From positions 6,971,001 through 7,035,000 of the forward strand of contig NZ_RAPS01000001.1 of NCBI RefSeq assembly GCF_003610255.1: a stretch of DNA of 64,000 bases, given 5' to 3'. Under the pieces are notes generated by a model. The model was not told the DNA's origin. It did not search any database and worked only from the letters and a program-made list of their open reading frames with translations. Numbering within the stretch: position 1 is the stretch's first letter; each line of letters begins with the position of its first letter. A program made the position numbers and the translations under genes. This document shows, one piece after another, positions 25,695 through 35,060 of this stretch. This DNA comes from Streptomyces sp. TLI_171. GTDB taxonomy: Bacteria > Actinomycetota > Actinomycetes > Streptomycetales > Streptomycetaceae.

Positions 25695-26290
25695 GCCCCC
25701 GGGAACAGGTGCTGGCCGCGGCGGCCGAGCTGTTCACCGAGAACGGGTACGCCGCGACCACCACCCGGGCGGTGGCGGAGAAGGCCGGCCTGCGGCAGGC
25801 GTCGATGTACCACTACTTCGCGCGCAAGGAGGACATCCTCGCCACCCTGCTGGAGTCCACCGTCGAACCCTCGCTGGTGCTCGCCACCGCCCTGCTCGCC
25901 CGGCCCGAGCTCGACCCGGCCGTCCGGCTGTGGGCGCTGGCCGCGGCCGACGCCGCGCTGCTGCACCGCGGCCTGTACAACCTCGGCGCGCTCTACCAGC
26001 TCCCCGAGGTACGCGGCGAACGGTTCGCCCACTTCCGCCGGGCCAGGGCCGAACTCAAGGCAGCCTACGGCGAGTTGCTGCACCTGATCGACCCCGCGGA
26101 GCCCGGCCGCGACCTGCGCTGCGACCTGCTGCTCGGCCTGGTCGAGGGCGGCGTCGCCGTGGTCCGCGACCGCAACGCCCACCCCACCGCGGAGGTCGGC
26201 CCCGCCGTCGCCGACGCCGCACTGCGGCTGGCCGGCTGCGACCGCCCCACCCGCGCGGCCGCCGCGGCGGCCGCCCGCGACCTGGCCTGA
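25619..26290 (+). CDS. TetR-family transcriptional regulator
   Basis: 223 aa. The N-terminal TetR HTH is clear (REQVLAAAAELFTENGYAATTTRAVAEKAGLRQASMYHYFARKEDIL, about residues 27-74). The C-terminal ligand domain is unclassified. It starts inside the end of the upstream hypothetical gene. It is convergent with the AhpD-like gene, with a shared terminator hairpin between. Targets unknown. Confidence 0.9.
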   Translation: MAAQYSQPRARVGRPRAQGPSDSSLSPREQVLAAAAELFTENGYAATTTRAVAEKAGLRQASMYHYFARKEDILATLLESTVEPSLVLATALLARPELDPAVRLWALAAADAALLHRGLYNLGALYQLPEVRGERFAHFRRARAELKAAYGELLHLIDPAEPGRDLRCDLLLGLVEGGVAVVRDRNAHPTAEVGPAVADAALRLAGCDRPTRAAAAAAARDLA

Positions 26291-26319
26291 CGGGCCGTCA
26301 CCCCGCGCCCTGCGGAGGC

Positions 26320-26343
26320 GACGCCCGTCGAGCGCCGGGCGTC
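26320..26343. terminator. Bidirectional hairpin between TetR and AhpD-like genes
   Basis: GACGCCCG (26320-26327) pairs with CGGGCGTC (26336-26343), with an 8-base loop, between two convergent genes. It overlaps the last two bases of the minus-strand gene. Confidence 0.55.
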
Positions 26344-26815
26344 AGGCGTACTGGCCGGGGACGTAGTCGCCCGCGGGCTGACGGATGATCACGTTGATCC
26401 GGTTGTAGGTGTTGATCACGGCGATCAGGCTGACCAGCGCGGTCAGCTGCTCCTCGTCGTAGTGCCGGGCCGCCTCCGCCCACGCCGCGTCGCTGACCCC
26501 GCCCGCCGCGTCGGCGATCCGGGTGCCCTGCTCGGTGACCTCCAGCGCGGCGCGCTCCGCCTCGGTGAAGACGGTGGCCTCCCGCCAGGCGGCGACCAGG
26601 TTCAGCCGCAGCTGGCTCTCGCCGGCGTGCGCCGCGTCCTTGGTGTGCATGTCGGTGCAGAACCCGCAGCCGTTGATCTGGCTGGCCCGGATCTTCACCA
26701 GCTCCTGGGTGGCCGCGGGCAGCGCCGACAGGCCCAGCGCGTGGCCCGCCGAGTTGATGTACTTGAGGAACTTCGCGCCGAGCGGGTTGGCGAAGTAGTT
26801 GAGACGTGCGTCCAT
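26342..26815 (-). CDS. Carboxymuconolactone decarboxylase/AhpD-like protein
   Basis: 157 aa from ATG 26815. The AhpD-type active-site motif is present (GCGFCTDMHTKDAAHAG: CxxC followed by His), together with LVKIRASQING. Members act as alkylhydroperoxidase-like thiol peroxidases or as decarboxylases; the CxxC form points to redox activity. GGGAGCCGACC precedes the start. No operon partner is visible. Confidence 0.87.
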   Translation of the reverse strand: MDARLNYFANPLGAKFLKYINSAGHALGLSALPAATQELVKIRASQINGCGFCTDMHTKDAAHAGESQLRLNLVAAWREATVFTEAERAALEVTEQGTRIADAAGGVSDAAWAEAARHYDEEQLTALVSLIAVINTYNRINVIIRQPAGDYVPGQYA

Positions 26816-26898
26816 GGTCGGCTCCCTGTGGTGAGTGCTTCTGCAAGGACTGACCCCGCCGCCCACCCCGCTGTGACAGCCCTGCGATGTGACGCCCG

Positions 26899-27066
26899 TC
26901 ACGCTACCGGTTCGTCCACGTTCCACCGCGCAGGCAGGTCCGCCTCGCAGCACACGCGCACGAGGAATCCCTCCCGCACCAGCCGCAGCACCCCGTCCTC
27001 GCCGGCCGTGAACGTGAACGGGCCCTCGACGGACGGCCGTTCGGCCGGCCGGCGCGGCGCCAGGCT
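26899..27066 (-). pseudogene. Orphan C-terminal coding fragment
   Basis: A minus-strand frame ending at the TGA in 26899-26901 encodes about 45 protein-like residues (FTFTAGEDGVLRLVREGFLV, then VCCEADLPARW) with strong high-GC3 use. There is no ATG or GTG before this stretch after the last in-frame stop, so it looks like the 3' remnant of a degraded gene. No family recognised. Confidence 0.3.
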
Positions 27067-27076
27067 CGGCCGGTCG

Positions 27077-27538
27077 TCACCAGAGGAAGGACGGGGACAG
27101 CCGGGTCAGCAGGAACAGCGACACCGCGGCGACGAAGACCGCGGTCAGGACGTTGGTGGTGGTGCGCGAGACGCGCGGGGCGAACAGGAGGGCGCCGACC
27201 GCGAAGCAGCCGGCGGCGAGCGGGATCGGGGCCAGGACCAGGAACGGGGTGCCCGCCGCCACCCGGAGCGAGGGGAGGGCCAGCAGCAGCGCGAGGCCGG
27301 TCGCCGCCGCGGTCGCGCCGAGCGGGCGGTGCACGCCGGCCAGACGCAACAGGACCCAGCCCTGCACCAGCCACACCCCGGGGACGGCCATCGGGACCAG
27401 CGGCCCGACGGCCTCGGGGGAGGTCAGGGAGGCCAGCACCCCCACCACCAGCACCGCGCCGACCGACGCGCCCACCAGCGCCGCCCGGGTCCCGACGCCG
27501 AGCCGACGGACCGTCAACGCCACCTGACCCATCGCCAT
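27077..27538 (-). CDS. Hypothetical membrane protein
   Basis: 153 aa with about four predicted membrane helices (ALVGASVGAVLVVGVLASL, LVPMAVPGVWLVQGWVLLRL, AAATGLALLLALPSL, VLTAVFVAAVSLFLLTRL) and few charged residues. It begins at 27538 or at the ATG two codons later. No domain recognised and no functional partner nearby. Confidence 0.65.
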   Translation of the reverse strand: MAMGQVALTVRRLGVGTRAALVGASVGAVLVVGVLASLTSPEAVGPLVPMAVPGVWLVQGWVLLRLAGVHRPLGATAAATGLALLLALPSLRVAAGTPFLVLAPIPLAAGCFAVGALLFAPRVSRTTTNVLTAVFVAAVSLFLLTRLSPSFLW

Positions 27539-27672
27539 GCCCCGCCCCCCTCACCGCTGATCGTCGCGCCATTGTGGCACTCGGCGGCGCGGACCCCGCG
27601 AGCGGGTTCCCCGGACGGCCGGGCGCGGCGACGTAGGGTGGCCGCGGGAGGACCGGCGGACAAGGAGCGGGC

Positions 27673-28695
27673 ATGGAGTTCGGCTGGACGGTGCCGCTGG
27701 TCGCGGCGCCCATGGCGGGCGGGGCGAGCACCCCCGAACTGGTCGCCGCGGTCAACCGCGCGGGCGGCCTCGGGTTTCTCGCCGCCGGCTACCGCAGCGC
27801 CGAGGCGATGCTCCGACAGATCCGGCGCACCCGCGAGCTGACGGACCGTCCGATCGGCGTCAACCTGTTCGTCCCCGGGCCGCCCGCCCCGCCCGGACCG
27901 GTCGCCGCCTACCGCGAACGCCTGCTCCCCGAAGCCCTGCAGTGGGGCATTCAGCTGCCCGCCGCGATCCCACCCGACCGCGACGACTGGGACGCCAAAC
28001 TGGACGCCCTGCTGCGCGAACCCGTCGCCTGGGTCTCCTACACCTTCGGCCTCCCCGAACCCGCCGAGGCCGCCGCCGTCCGCGCGGCCGGAATCCGCCA
28101 GCTCGGCACCGTCACCAGCCCCGAGGAGGCCCGCGCCGCCACCGCGCTCGGCCTCGATGCCCTCGCCGTCCAGGGCCCCGAGGCCGGCGGGCACCGCGCC
28201 ACCCACCGGGCGGAGGACCCGCCCGGCACCCTGCCGCTGCTCCAACTCATCACCGCTGTACGGGAAGTGACCGCCCTGCCGGTGATCGCAGCCGGTGGCC
28301 TCGGGGACGGCCCGGCGATCGCCGCCGCACTGCGCGCCGGAGCGATCGCCGCCCTCCTCGGCACCGCCTACCTGCGCACCGAGGAGTCCGGCGCCTCCCC
28401 GGCCCACCGCCGGGCCCTCACCGCTCTCGGCGAAACCACCGTCACGCGAGCCTTCACCGGCCGCCCGGCACGCGGCCTCCGCAACGCCTTCATCGACCGC
28501 CACGACCGCTACGCCCCGACCGCCTACCCCGAGGTCCACCACCTCACCCAGCCCCTCCGGGCCGCCGCCGCCCGCCGCGAGGACCTCACCGCCATGCACC
28601 TCTGGGCCGGCACCGCCCACCACCTCGCCCGCGAGGGCGGTGCCGCCGACCTGACCCGCGCCCTGTGGCACGAGGCGCGACAGTGGAACGACTAG
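27673..28695 (+). CDS. Nitronate monooxygenase-family flavoprotein
   Basis: 340 aa TIM-barrel FMN enzyme of the 2-nitropropane dioxygenase family. Visible are APMAGGASTPELVAAVNRAGGLGFL at the N-terminus, VSYTFGLP, LAVQGPEAGGHRA (phosphate/FMN region with the catalytic His) and VIAAGGLGDGPAIAAAL. It oxidises alkyl nitronates or related toxins; some relatives are enoyl-ACP reductases. The ATG at 27673 follows GGAGCGGGC. It is convergent with the aminopeptidase gene. Confidence 0.9.
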   Translation: MEFGWTVPLVAAPMAGGASTPELVAAVNRAGGLGFLAAGYRSAEAMLRQIRRTRELTDRPIGVNLFVPGPPAPPGPVAAYRERLLPEALQWGIQLPAAIPPDRDDWDAKLDALLREPVAWVSYTFGLPEPAEAAAVRAAGIRQLGTVTSPEEARAATALGLDALAVQGPEAGGHRATHRAEDPPGTLPLLQLITAVREVTALPVIAAGGLGDGPAIAAALRAGAIAALLGTAYLRTEESGASPAHRRALTALGETTVTRAFTGRPARGLRNAFIDRHDRYAPTAYPEVHHLTQPLRAAAARREDLTAMHLWAGTAHHLAREGGAADLTRALWHEARQWND

Positions 28696-28710
28696 CGGCG
28701 CGGCTGTCGC

Positions 28711-30153
28711 TCAGGGGAGCAGGGCGGCCATCCAGGACTCGATGGCGTCGGGGGTGCGGGGGAGGGCGTCGGACATCAGGCGGGCGCCGTCGGCGGTGAT
28801 GACGAGGTCGTCCTCGATGCGGACGCCGATGCCGCGGAGGGCGGGCGGGAGGGTGAGGTCGTCGGGCTGGAGGTAGAGGCCGGGTTCGACGGTGAGCACC
28901 ATGCCCTCCTCCAGGACGCCGTCGAGGTAGGTCTCGGCCCGGGCCTTCGCGCAGTCGTGCACGTCGAGGCCGAGCATGTGGCCGCTGGAGCAGAGGGTGT
29001 AGCGGCGGTAGAGACCGGAGTCCTCGTGGAGGGCTTCGGCGGCGGAGACCGGAAGGACGCCCCAGTCGGCGAGGCCCTCGGCGATGACGCGCATGCCGGC
29101 GCGGTGGAAGTCGCGGAACGAGGCGCCGGGCCGCAGGGTGGCGATGCCGGCGTTCTGGGCGGCCAGCACCAGCTCGTAGACGTCGCGTTGGGCGGAGGTG
29201 AAGGTGCCGGAGAGCGGGAGGGTGCGGGTGATGTCGGCGGTGTAGAGGGTGTCGGTCTCCACGCCGGCGTCGAGCAGCAGCAGCTCGGAGGGGTCGAGCG
29301 GGCCGTCGTTGCGGATCCAATGCAGGACGCAGGCGTGCGCGCCGGAGGCGACGATGGTGTCGTAGCCGGTGCCGTTGCCCTCGGCGCGGGCGCGGGCGTT
29401 GAACGCGCCCTCCAGCCAGCGCTCGCCGCGGTGGTGGCGCAGGGCGGCGGGCAGGGCGCGGACCACGTCCTCGAAGCCGCGGGCGGTGTGGTCGACGGAG
29501 AGCTGCAGCTGCTCGACCTCCCAGGCGTCCTTGATCAGGCGCAACTCGGAGAGCGCGGAGGCGAGTTGGCCGTCGGCGGCGGAACCGGAGGCCGCGCGGC
29601 CGGCGAGGGCGTCGAGCACGGGGTCGACGCCCGCCACGATCCGGGTGGGGACGGAGCCGGTGAAGAGCTTGGGCAGGTCGTCGAGGTGGGCGGTGCGCAG
29701 GCCGGTGAGCCGGGCGGCCTCGGCGAGGTCGGCGCGCCGGCCGACCCAGAACTCGCCGTAGCGGCGGTCGCGGTAGAACTCGGCGCTGCCGTCGGCCCGG
29801 TCGGAGCGGGGGCGCAGGTAGAGGACGGGCTCGCCGTCGGGTTCGACCACCAGGACGTGGCCGACCTGCTCCTCGCCGGTGAGGCCGGTGAGGTGGGCGT
29901 AGCCGCTGTAGGGGCGGAAGCGGTAGTCGCAGTCGTTGCTGCGGACCTTCAACTGCCCTGCGGGGACGAGCAGTCGCTCGCCGGGGAAGGCGGCGGCGAG
30001 GCCGGCCCGGCGGGCCGGGAACCAGTCGTGCCCGGGGACGCGCCGGTCGGCGGGCAGCGGGGTGGCGGCCCACTGCCCGGCCATGAAGGCTTCCAGTGCG
30101 GGGGTGACGGGGAGGTCGTGGCTTCCGGTGTTCAGCTGCGGCTGGTCGGCCAT
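28711..30153 (-). CDS. Xaa-Pro aminopeptidase (M24B, PepP type)
   Basis: 480 aa. An N-terminal aminopeptidase-P domain (AAFPGERLLVPAG, YRFRPYSGYAHLTGL, about residues 45-180) and a C-terminal pitta-bread metallopeptidase domain are present. Metal ligands are visible in LLLDAGVETDTLYTADITRT, CSSGHMLGLDVHD, VLTVEPGLY and IGVRIEDDLVI. It removes the N-terminal residue before proline, as needed for proline- and hydroxyproline-rich peptides. It is divergent from an oligopeptide importer, with a regulon motif between them. Confidence 0.93.
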   Translation of the reverse strand: MADQPQLNTGSHDLPVTPALEAFMAGQWAATPLPADRRVPGHDWFPARRAGLAAAFPGERLLVPAGQLKVRSNDCDYRFRPYSGYAHLTGLTGEEQVGHVLVVEPDGEPVLYLRPRSDRADGSAEFYRDRRYGEFWVGRRADLAEAARLTGLRTAHLDDLPKLFTGSVPTRIVAGVDPVLDALAGRAASGSAADGQLASALSELRLIKDAWEVEQLQLSVDHTARGFEDVVRALPAALRHHRGERWLEGAFNARARAEGNGTGYDTIVASGAHACVLHWIRNDGPLDPSELLLLDAGVETDTLYTADITRTLPLSGTFTSAQRDVYELVLAAQNAGIATLRPGASFRDFHRAGMRVIAEGLADWGVLPVSAAEALHEDSGLYRRYTLCSSGHMLGLDVHDCAKARAETYLDGVLEEGMVLTVEPGLYLQPDDLTLPPALRGIGVRIEDDLVITADGARLMSDALPRTPDAIESWMAALLP

Positions 30154-30266
30154 TGTCGAGGGCTCCTCTGACCTGGGACAAGTTCATTACGGGGAAAGGG
30201 AGTTGCGCGGCCCGGGCGGGCCCGCAATGACACGGCTCGATAACGGTCCGGCCGCCTCATTGCGCA

Positions 30267-30279
30267 GTGCAATTTCACA
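30267..30279. promoter_or_regulatory. Regulon motif, site 4 (aminopeptidase / oligopeptide importer)
   Basis: GTGCAATTTCACA matches the consensus GTRMWATKTCACA. It lies in the 214-base divergent intergenic region, 88 bases before the importer start and 113 from the aminopeptidase start. TTGCGC (30260-30265) and TACTAT (30281-30286) could be plus-strand promoter boxes around it, though the 15-base spacing is short. A half-like GTTACGGGTCAC lies at 30288-30299. Confidence 0.62.
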
Positions 30280-30367
30280 TTACTATGTTACGGGTCACAC
30301 CTCAGAGTGGGCCAGACCCCCGGCGGCACAGATCCCCGTTGAGCGGCCCCCAGTTCCGGAGTTGCAC

Positions 30368-32110
30368 ATGAACAGGCGTACCCACGCCGCCCTCGCGGCG
30401 GCCATCGCGGCTTCCCTCACCCTCGGCCTCGGTGCGTGCAGCAGCAACAGCGGCGGCAGCGGAGACAACAACGGCGGAGACAAGGGTGTGACCACGCAGG
30501 GCAACGGCATCATCGGCGGCACGCCGGTGAAGGGCGGCACCCTCACCATCCTCTCCAACCAGGACTTCGACCAGCTCGACCCGGCCCGCAACTGGACCAT
30601 GCCGGTGATGGACGTCGGTGTCCGAATGCTCTACCGGACGCTCACCACCTTCAAGGCCGCCCCGGGCGCCGAGGGCCTGAAGATCGAACCCGACCTGGCC
30701 ACCGACCTGGGCACCCCCAGCGACGGCGCCAAGACCTGGACCTTCCACCTGAAGGACGGCCTCAAGTACGAGGACGGCACCCCGATCGTCGCCGACGACA
30801 TCAAGTACAACGTCGAGCGGTCGTTCTCCCCGGAGCTGCCCGGCGGCCCGGACTACGCGGTGCGCTACCTGAACGCCCCGGCCGGCTACAAGGGCCCGCT
30901 GGGCGGCGAGCGGCTCGGCAAGGAGGCCATCGAGGTCCCCGACGCCAAGACCATCGTCTTCCACCTGAAGCGCCCGGTCGCCGAGTTCGGCTACACCGTC
31001 ACGCTGCCGACCTTCGCGCCCGTCCCGAAGGCGAAGGAGGCCGGCGCCAACTACTCCAACCACCCGGTCTCCTCCGGCCCGTACAAGATCGAGAGCTACG
31101 ACCGCGGCAAGCGCATGGTGCTGGTCCGCAACACCAACTGGGACCCGGCGTCCGACCCGGTGCGCAAGGCCTACCCGGACAGGATCGTGGTCGACCAGAC
31201 CCTCAAGGGCTCCGGCATCGCCGACCGGTTGATCGCCGACCAGGGCGACGACAAGAACGCCATCTCCTACGTCGACCTGCTGCCCGCGAAGATCTCCGAG
31301 GTGCTCACCAACCCGGACGTCAAGGCCCGCCTGATCAGCGAGAACGCCGGCTGCACCACCATGCTCGACATGAACACCACCAAGGCGCCGTTCGACAACG
31401 CCAAGGTGCGCCAGGCGATGCAGTACGCGGTGGACAAGGAGTCCTTCGCCGCCGCGATGGGCGGCCCGGCGTTCAACGACATCGCCACCACCTACCTGCC
31501 GCCGGTGCTCACCTCCGGCGCCCCGGTCGACCACTTCATGATCAAGCCGGCCGGCGACCCGGAGAAGGCCAAGCAGCTGCTGGCCGAGGCGGGCCTCCCG
31601 AACGGCTTCGACACCGAACTGGTCACCTCCACCGGCGGCAAGCCGCAGGCCGAGGCGCTGCAGGCCGCGCTCAAGCGGGCCGGGGTGAACGTCACCATCA
31701 CCACCGTCGACCCGACCGCCGTCAACTCCATCGTCGGCGACAAGGACAAGCAGCCCGGACTCACCCAGCTCGGCTGGTGTCCCGACTACCCGTCGGCCGC
31801 CACCTTCCTGCCGATGATCTACGACGGCCGCCTGATCAAGGACAAGGGCAACAACGGCAACATGACCCGGTTCAACGACCCGGAGACCAACGCCGAGCTC
31901 GACCGGATCGCCGGCCTGGACGACCTGCAGAAGGCCAACTCCGCCTGGCTGGAGCTGGACGCCAAGATCATGGACAAGTCGCCCGCCGTCCCGCTGGTGT
32001 GGCAGAAGAAGCCGCTGCTGGTCGGCTCCAACATCGCCGGCGCCTACGCCCACCCGGTCTGGGCCGGCCAGATCGACTACGCGGTCATCGGCCTCAAGTC
32101 CGTCAAGTAA
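30368..32110 (+). CDS. Oligopeptide ABC transporter substrate-binding lipoprotein
   Basis: 580 aa of the SBP_bac_5 family (DppA/OppA). Lipoprotein signal with LGLGAC (Cys24), then a Gly/Asn linker. Family segments include LTILSNQDFDQLDPARN, WTFHLKDGLKYEDGTPIVADDIKYNVERSF, NHPVSSGPYKIESY and FDNAKVRQAMQYAVDKESF. It would capture peptides released by the secreted proteases. First gene of a five-gene importer operon, with permeases and ATPases in order downstream. The ATG at 30368 is preceded by GGAGTTG. Confidence 0.94.
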   Translation: MNRRTHAALAAAIAASLTLGLGACSSNSGGSGDNNGGDKGVTTQGNGIIGGTPVKGGTLTILSNQDFDQLDPARNWTMPVMDVGVRMLYRTLTTFKAAPGAEGLKIEPDLATDLGTPSDGAKTWTFHLKDGLKYEDGTPIVADDIKYNVERSFSPELPGGPDYAVRYLNAPAGYKGPLGGERLGKEAIEVPDAKTIVFHLKRPVAEFGYTVTLPTFAPVPKAKEAGANYSNHPVSSGPYKIESYDRGKRMVLVRNTNWDPASDPVRKAYPDRIVVDQTLKGSGIADRLIADQGDDKNAISYVDLLPAKISEVLTNPDVKARLISENAGCTTMLDMNTTKAPFDNAKVRQAMQYAVDKESFAAAMGGPAFNDIATTYLPPVLTSGAPVDHFMIKPAGDPEKAKQLLAEAGLPNGFDTELVTSTGGKPQAEALQAALKRAGVNVTITTVDPTAVNSIVGDKDKQPGLTQLGWCPDYPSAATFLPMIYDGRLIKDKGNNGNMTRFNDPETNAELDRIAGLDDLQKANSAWLELDAKIMDKSPAVPLVWQKKPLLVGSNIAGAYAHPVWAGQIDYAVIGLKSVK

Positions 32111-32126
32111 GGCGGGAGTTCCCGAT

Positions 32127-33094
32127 ATGACCACCCCGCTCGCCCCGGCGCCGGCCGGGGGAGCGGGGGCCCCGGAGGCCGCCCAGGCCCCCGCCGCCCC
32201 GCCTCCCCCCGGGCCCTCGCCCTGCACCGCCTGCGCCGCCAGCGCACCGCGAGGATCGGCGCCGGCATCATCGCCTTCTTCGTGCTGGCCGCCCTGCTCG
32301 CCCCCGTGCTCACCGCGATCAGCGGCACCCGCCCGGACACCGTCGACAAGAAGGCCATCGACCCGTACCTCGGCGGCCTGCCCCGCGGCAGCCTGGGCGG
32401 CATCAGCCCCCAGCACTGGCTGGGCGTCGAACCGCTGCTCGGCCGCGACATCTTCGCCCGGCTGCTCTACGGCGCCCAGATCAGCCTGCTGGTGGCCTTC
32501 GCCTCCGCCGTGCTGATCACCCTGATCGGCACCGTCCTCGGCATCACCGCCGGCTACTTCGGCGGCCGCACCGACGCCGTGATCAGCCGCTTCATGGACG
32601 TCATGATGTCCTTCCCCAGCCTGATCTTCATGATCGCGCTGCTGTCGGTGGCCCGGGACGTCAACCGCGTCGTGCTGCTGATCGGCGTGATGTCCTTCTT
32701 CTCCTGGCCCTACATCGCCCGCGTGGTCCGCGGCCAGACCCTCTCGCTCAAGCACCGCGAGTACGTCGAGGCCGCCCGCGCCAGCGGCACCACCGACCTG
32801 CGCATCCTGTTCGGCGAGATCCTGCCCAACCTCACCGGCACCGTCATCGTCTACGTCACCCTCGCCATCCCCGGCCTGATCGGCACCGAGGCGGCGCTGA
32901 CCTTCCTCGGCGTCGGCATCCGCCCGCCCACGCCCTCGTGGGGCCAGATGATCTCCGACGCGGTGCTCTACTACAAGGTCGACCCGATGTTCTTCATCCT
33001 GCCCAGCGCCTGCCTGTTCCTGGTGGTCCTGGCCTTCACCCTGGTCGGCGACGCGCTGCGCGACGCACTCGACCCGAAGGGCAGCCGGACGTGA
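32127..33094 (+). CDS. Peptide ABC permease (DppC type), apparent frameshift near 32205
   Basis: The ATG at 32127 opens a Pro/Ala-rich N-terminus in one frame, while the permease proper (ALALHRLRRQRTARIGAGII, then FVLAALLAPVLTAI and onward) lies in another. The frames join exactly if one C is added to the C6 run at 32205-32210, so a one-base deletion or homopolymer error is inferred. The only start in the permease frame after the preceding stop is a GTG at 32282, which would lose the N-terminal helix. The rest is intact: six membrane helices, EAA loop (EYVEAARASGTTDLRILFGEILPN) and ending DALDPKG. The TGA overlaps the next gene's GTG. Confidence 0.82.
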
Positions 33095-34080
33095 TCGGAT
33101 TCCTGCTCCGCCGGCTCGCCGCGATGGCCGCCACCCTGCTGGTCATCTGCGCGCTCACCTTCGCCGTGTTCTTCCTGCTGCCGGCCGACCCCGCCGCCCA
33201 GTTCTGCGGCAAGGACTGCTCCACCGACCGGATCGAACTCGTCCGCCAGCAACTCGGCCTGGCCGACCCGCTGATCGTCCAGTTCGGCCGCTACGTCGTC
33301 GGCATCTTCGCCGGGCAGACCATGGGCAGCGGCCAGTACGCGGTCCACTGCGGGTTCCCCTGCTTCGGCTACTCCTTCCAATCCGCCCAGCCCGTCTGGG
33401 ACCTGATGATGGACCGGCTGCCCACCAGCGTCTCGCTCGCCCTCGGCGCGGCCGTGCTCTGGCTGGTCCTCGGCGTCGGCGCCGGCGTGCTCTCCGCACT
33501 GCGCCGCGGCACCTGGCTCGACCGCACCCTGATGGTGGGCACCATCGGCATCGCCGCCCTGCCGGTCTACTTCACCGCGATGATCCTGCTCTACCTGGTC
33601 GTCAGCGTCGCCGGCGTCCTCCCCTACCCCCGGTACATCGCGTTCACCGAGAACCCCGGGCAGTGGGTCACCAACCTGATCCTCCCGTGGATCACCCTCT
33701 CGCTGCTGTACGCCGCCATCTACGCCCGGATGACCCGCAACTCCGTCATCGAGACGATGGCCGAACCGTACGTCCGCACCGCCCGCGCCAAAGGCCTGCC
33801 CGAGCGCCGGGTGGTCGGCAAGCACGGCCTGCGCCCCGCCCTCACCCCCGTCGCCACCATGCTCGGCATGGACCTCGGCGGCCTGCTGGCCGGCGCCCTC
33901 ATCACCGAATCGCTGTTCAGCCTCCCCGGCATCGGCAAGCTCTTCGCCGACTCGCTGAACAAGTCCGACCAGCCGGTGATCATGGGCGTCACCCTGCTCG
34001 CCTCCTTCTTCATCGTCAGCTCCAACCTGGTCGTGGACCTGGTCTACGCCTGGATCGACCCGAGGGCGAGGCTCGCATGA
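33091..34080 (+). CDS. Peptide ABC transporter permease (DppB type)
   Basis: 329 aa. Typical DppB N-terminus (FLLRRLAAMAATLLVICALTFAVFFLLP), about six helices, and EAA motif (YVRTARAKGLPERRVVGKHGLRPALTPVATMLGMDLG). It carries a Cys-containing insert between the first two helices (CGKDC, CGFPC) that may form disulfides outside. The order permease C before B is the reverse of the common dppBC order. It overlaps its neighbours on both sides (GTGA, ATGA). Confidence 0.93.
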   Translation: MIGFLLRRLAAMAATLLVICALTFAVFFLLPADPAAQFCGKDCSTDRIELVRQQLGLADPLIVQFGRYVVGIFAGQTMGSGQYAVHCGFPCFGYSFQSAQPVWDLMMDRLPTSVSLALGAAVLWLVLGVGAGVLSALRRGTWLDRTLMVGTIGIAALPVYFTAMILLYLVVSVAGVLPYPRYIAFTENPGQWVTNLILPWITLSLLYAAIYARMTRNSVIETMAEPYVRTARAKGLPERRVVGKHGLRPALTPVATMLGMDLGGLLAGALITESLFSLPGIGKLFADSLNKSDQPVIMGVTLLASFFIVSSNLVVDLVYAWIDPRARLA

Positions 34081-35060
34081 CCGAACCCCTGCTGTCCGTA
34101 CGGGACCTGGCCGTCGAGTTCGACACCGCCGAAGGCGCCGTCCGGGCCGTGAAGGGCGTCGACTTCACCGTCGACCGCGGCCGCACCCTCGGCATCGTCG
34201 GCGAATCCGGCTCCGGAAAGTCCGTCACCTCACTCGCCGTCATGGGCCTGCACCGCGGCGCCACCGTCACCGGCTCCGCGAAGCTCGACGGCGTCGAACT
34301 CATCGGCGCCCCCGACGAACGACTGCGGCAACTGCGCGGCCGGAAGATGGCGATGGTCTTCCAGGACGCCCTCACCGCCCTCCACCCGTACTTCACCGTC
34401 GGCGACCAGATCGCCGAGGCCTACCGCCAGCACTTCGGCGGCAGCCGCAAGCGGGCCCGCGCCCGGGCCGTCGACGTCCTCGGCGACGTCGGCATCCCGG
34501 AACCCGCCCGCCGCGCCGACGAACACCCGCACCAGTTCTCCGGCGGCATGCGCCAACGCGCCATGATCGCCCTCGCCCTGTCCTGTGAACCCGACCTGAT
34601 CATCGCCGACGAACCCACCACCGCCCTCGACGTCACCGTCCAGGCCCAGGTGCTCGAACTCCTGATGCGCCTGCAGCAGGAACGCGGACTCGGGATCGTC
34701 ATGATCACGCACGACCTCGGCGTGATCGCCCGGGTCGCCGACGAGGTGCTCGTCATGTACGGCGGCTCCGCCGCCGAACAGGCCCCCGCCGACACCCTCT
34801 TCACCACCCCCCGACACCCCTACACCCGCGGCCTGCTCGACTCGCTGCCCCGACTCGACGCACCCGAGGACGCCGACCTGCGCTCCATCCCCGGCACCCC
34901 GCCCTCGCTGCTCGCCCCACCCGCCGGCTGCGCCTTCCACCCGCGCTGCCCGGTCTACGCCGCCGCGCCCGACGACCGCTGCACCGGCGAACGCCCCCCG
35001 CTGCGCACCGTCGCCACCGGCCACCGCAGCGCCTGCGTCCTCGATGAGGTGACCGCATGA
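34077..35060 (+). CDS. Peptide ABC transporter ATP-binding protein (DppD type)
   Basis: 327 aa. Walker A GESGSGKSVT, Q-loop VFQDALTALHPY, signature FSGGMRQRAMIALAL, Walker B LIIADEPTTALD and MITHD switch are intact. The C-terminal oligopeptide-transporter extension contains a Cys motif (GCAFHPRCP ... DRCTGERPPL) typical of DppD/OppD, which can hold an Fe-S cluster. Starts 4 bases before the preceding stop. Confidence 0.94.
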   Translation: MTEPLLSVRDLAVEFDTAEGAVRAVKGVDFTVDRGRTLGIVGESGSGKSVTSLAVMGLHRGATVTGSAKLDGVELIGAPDERLRQLRGRKMAMVFQDALTALHPYFTVGDQIAEAYRQHFGGSRKRARARAVDVLGDVGIPEPARRADEHPHQFSGGMRQRAMIALALSCEPDLIIADEPTTALDVTVQAQVLELLMRLQQERGLGIVMITHDLGVIARVADEVLVMYGGSAAEQAPADTLFTTPRHPYTRGLLDSLPRLDAPEDADLRSIPGTPPSLLAPPAGCAFHPRCPVYAAAPDDRCTGERPPLRTVATGHRSACVLDEVTA

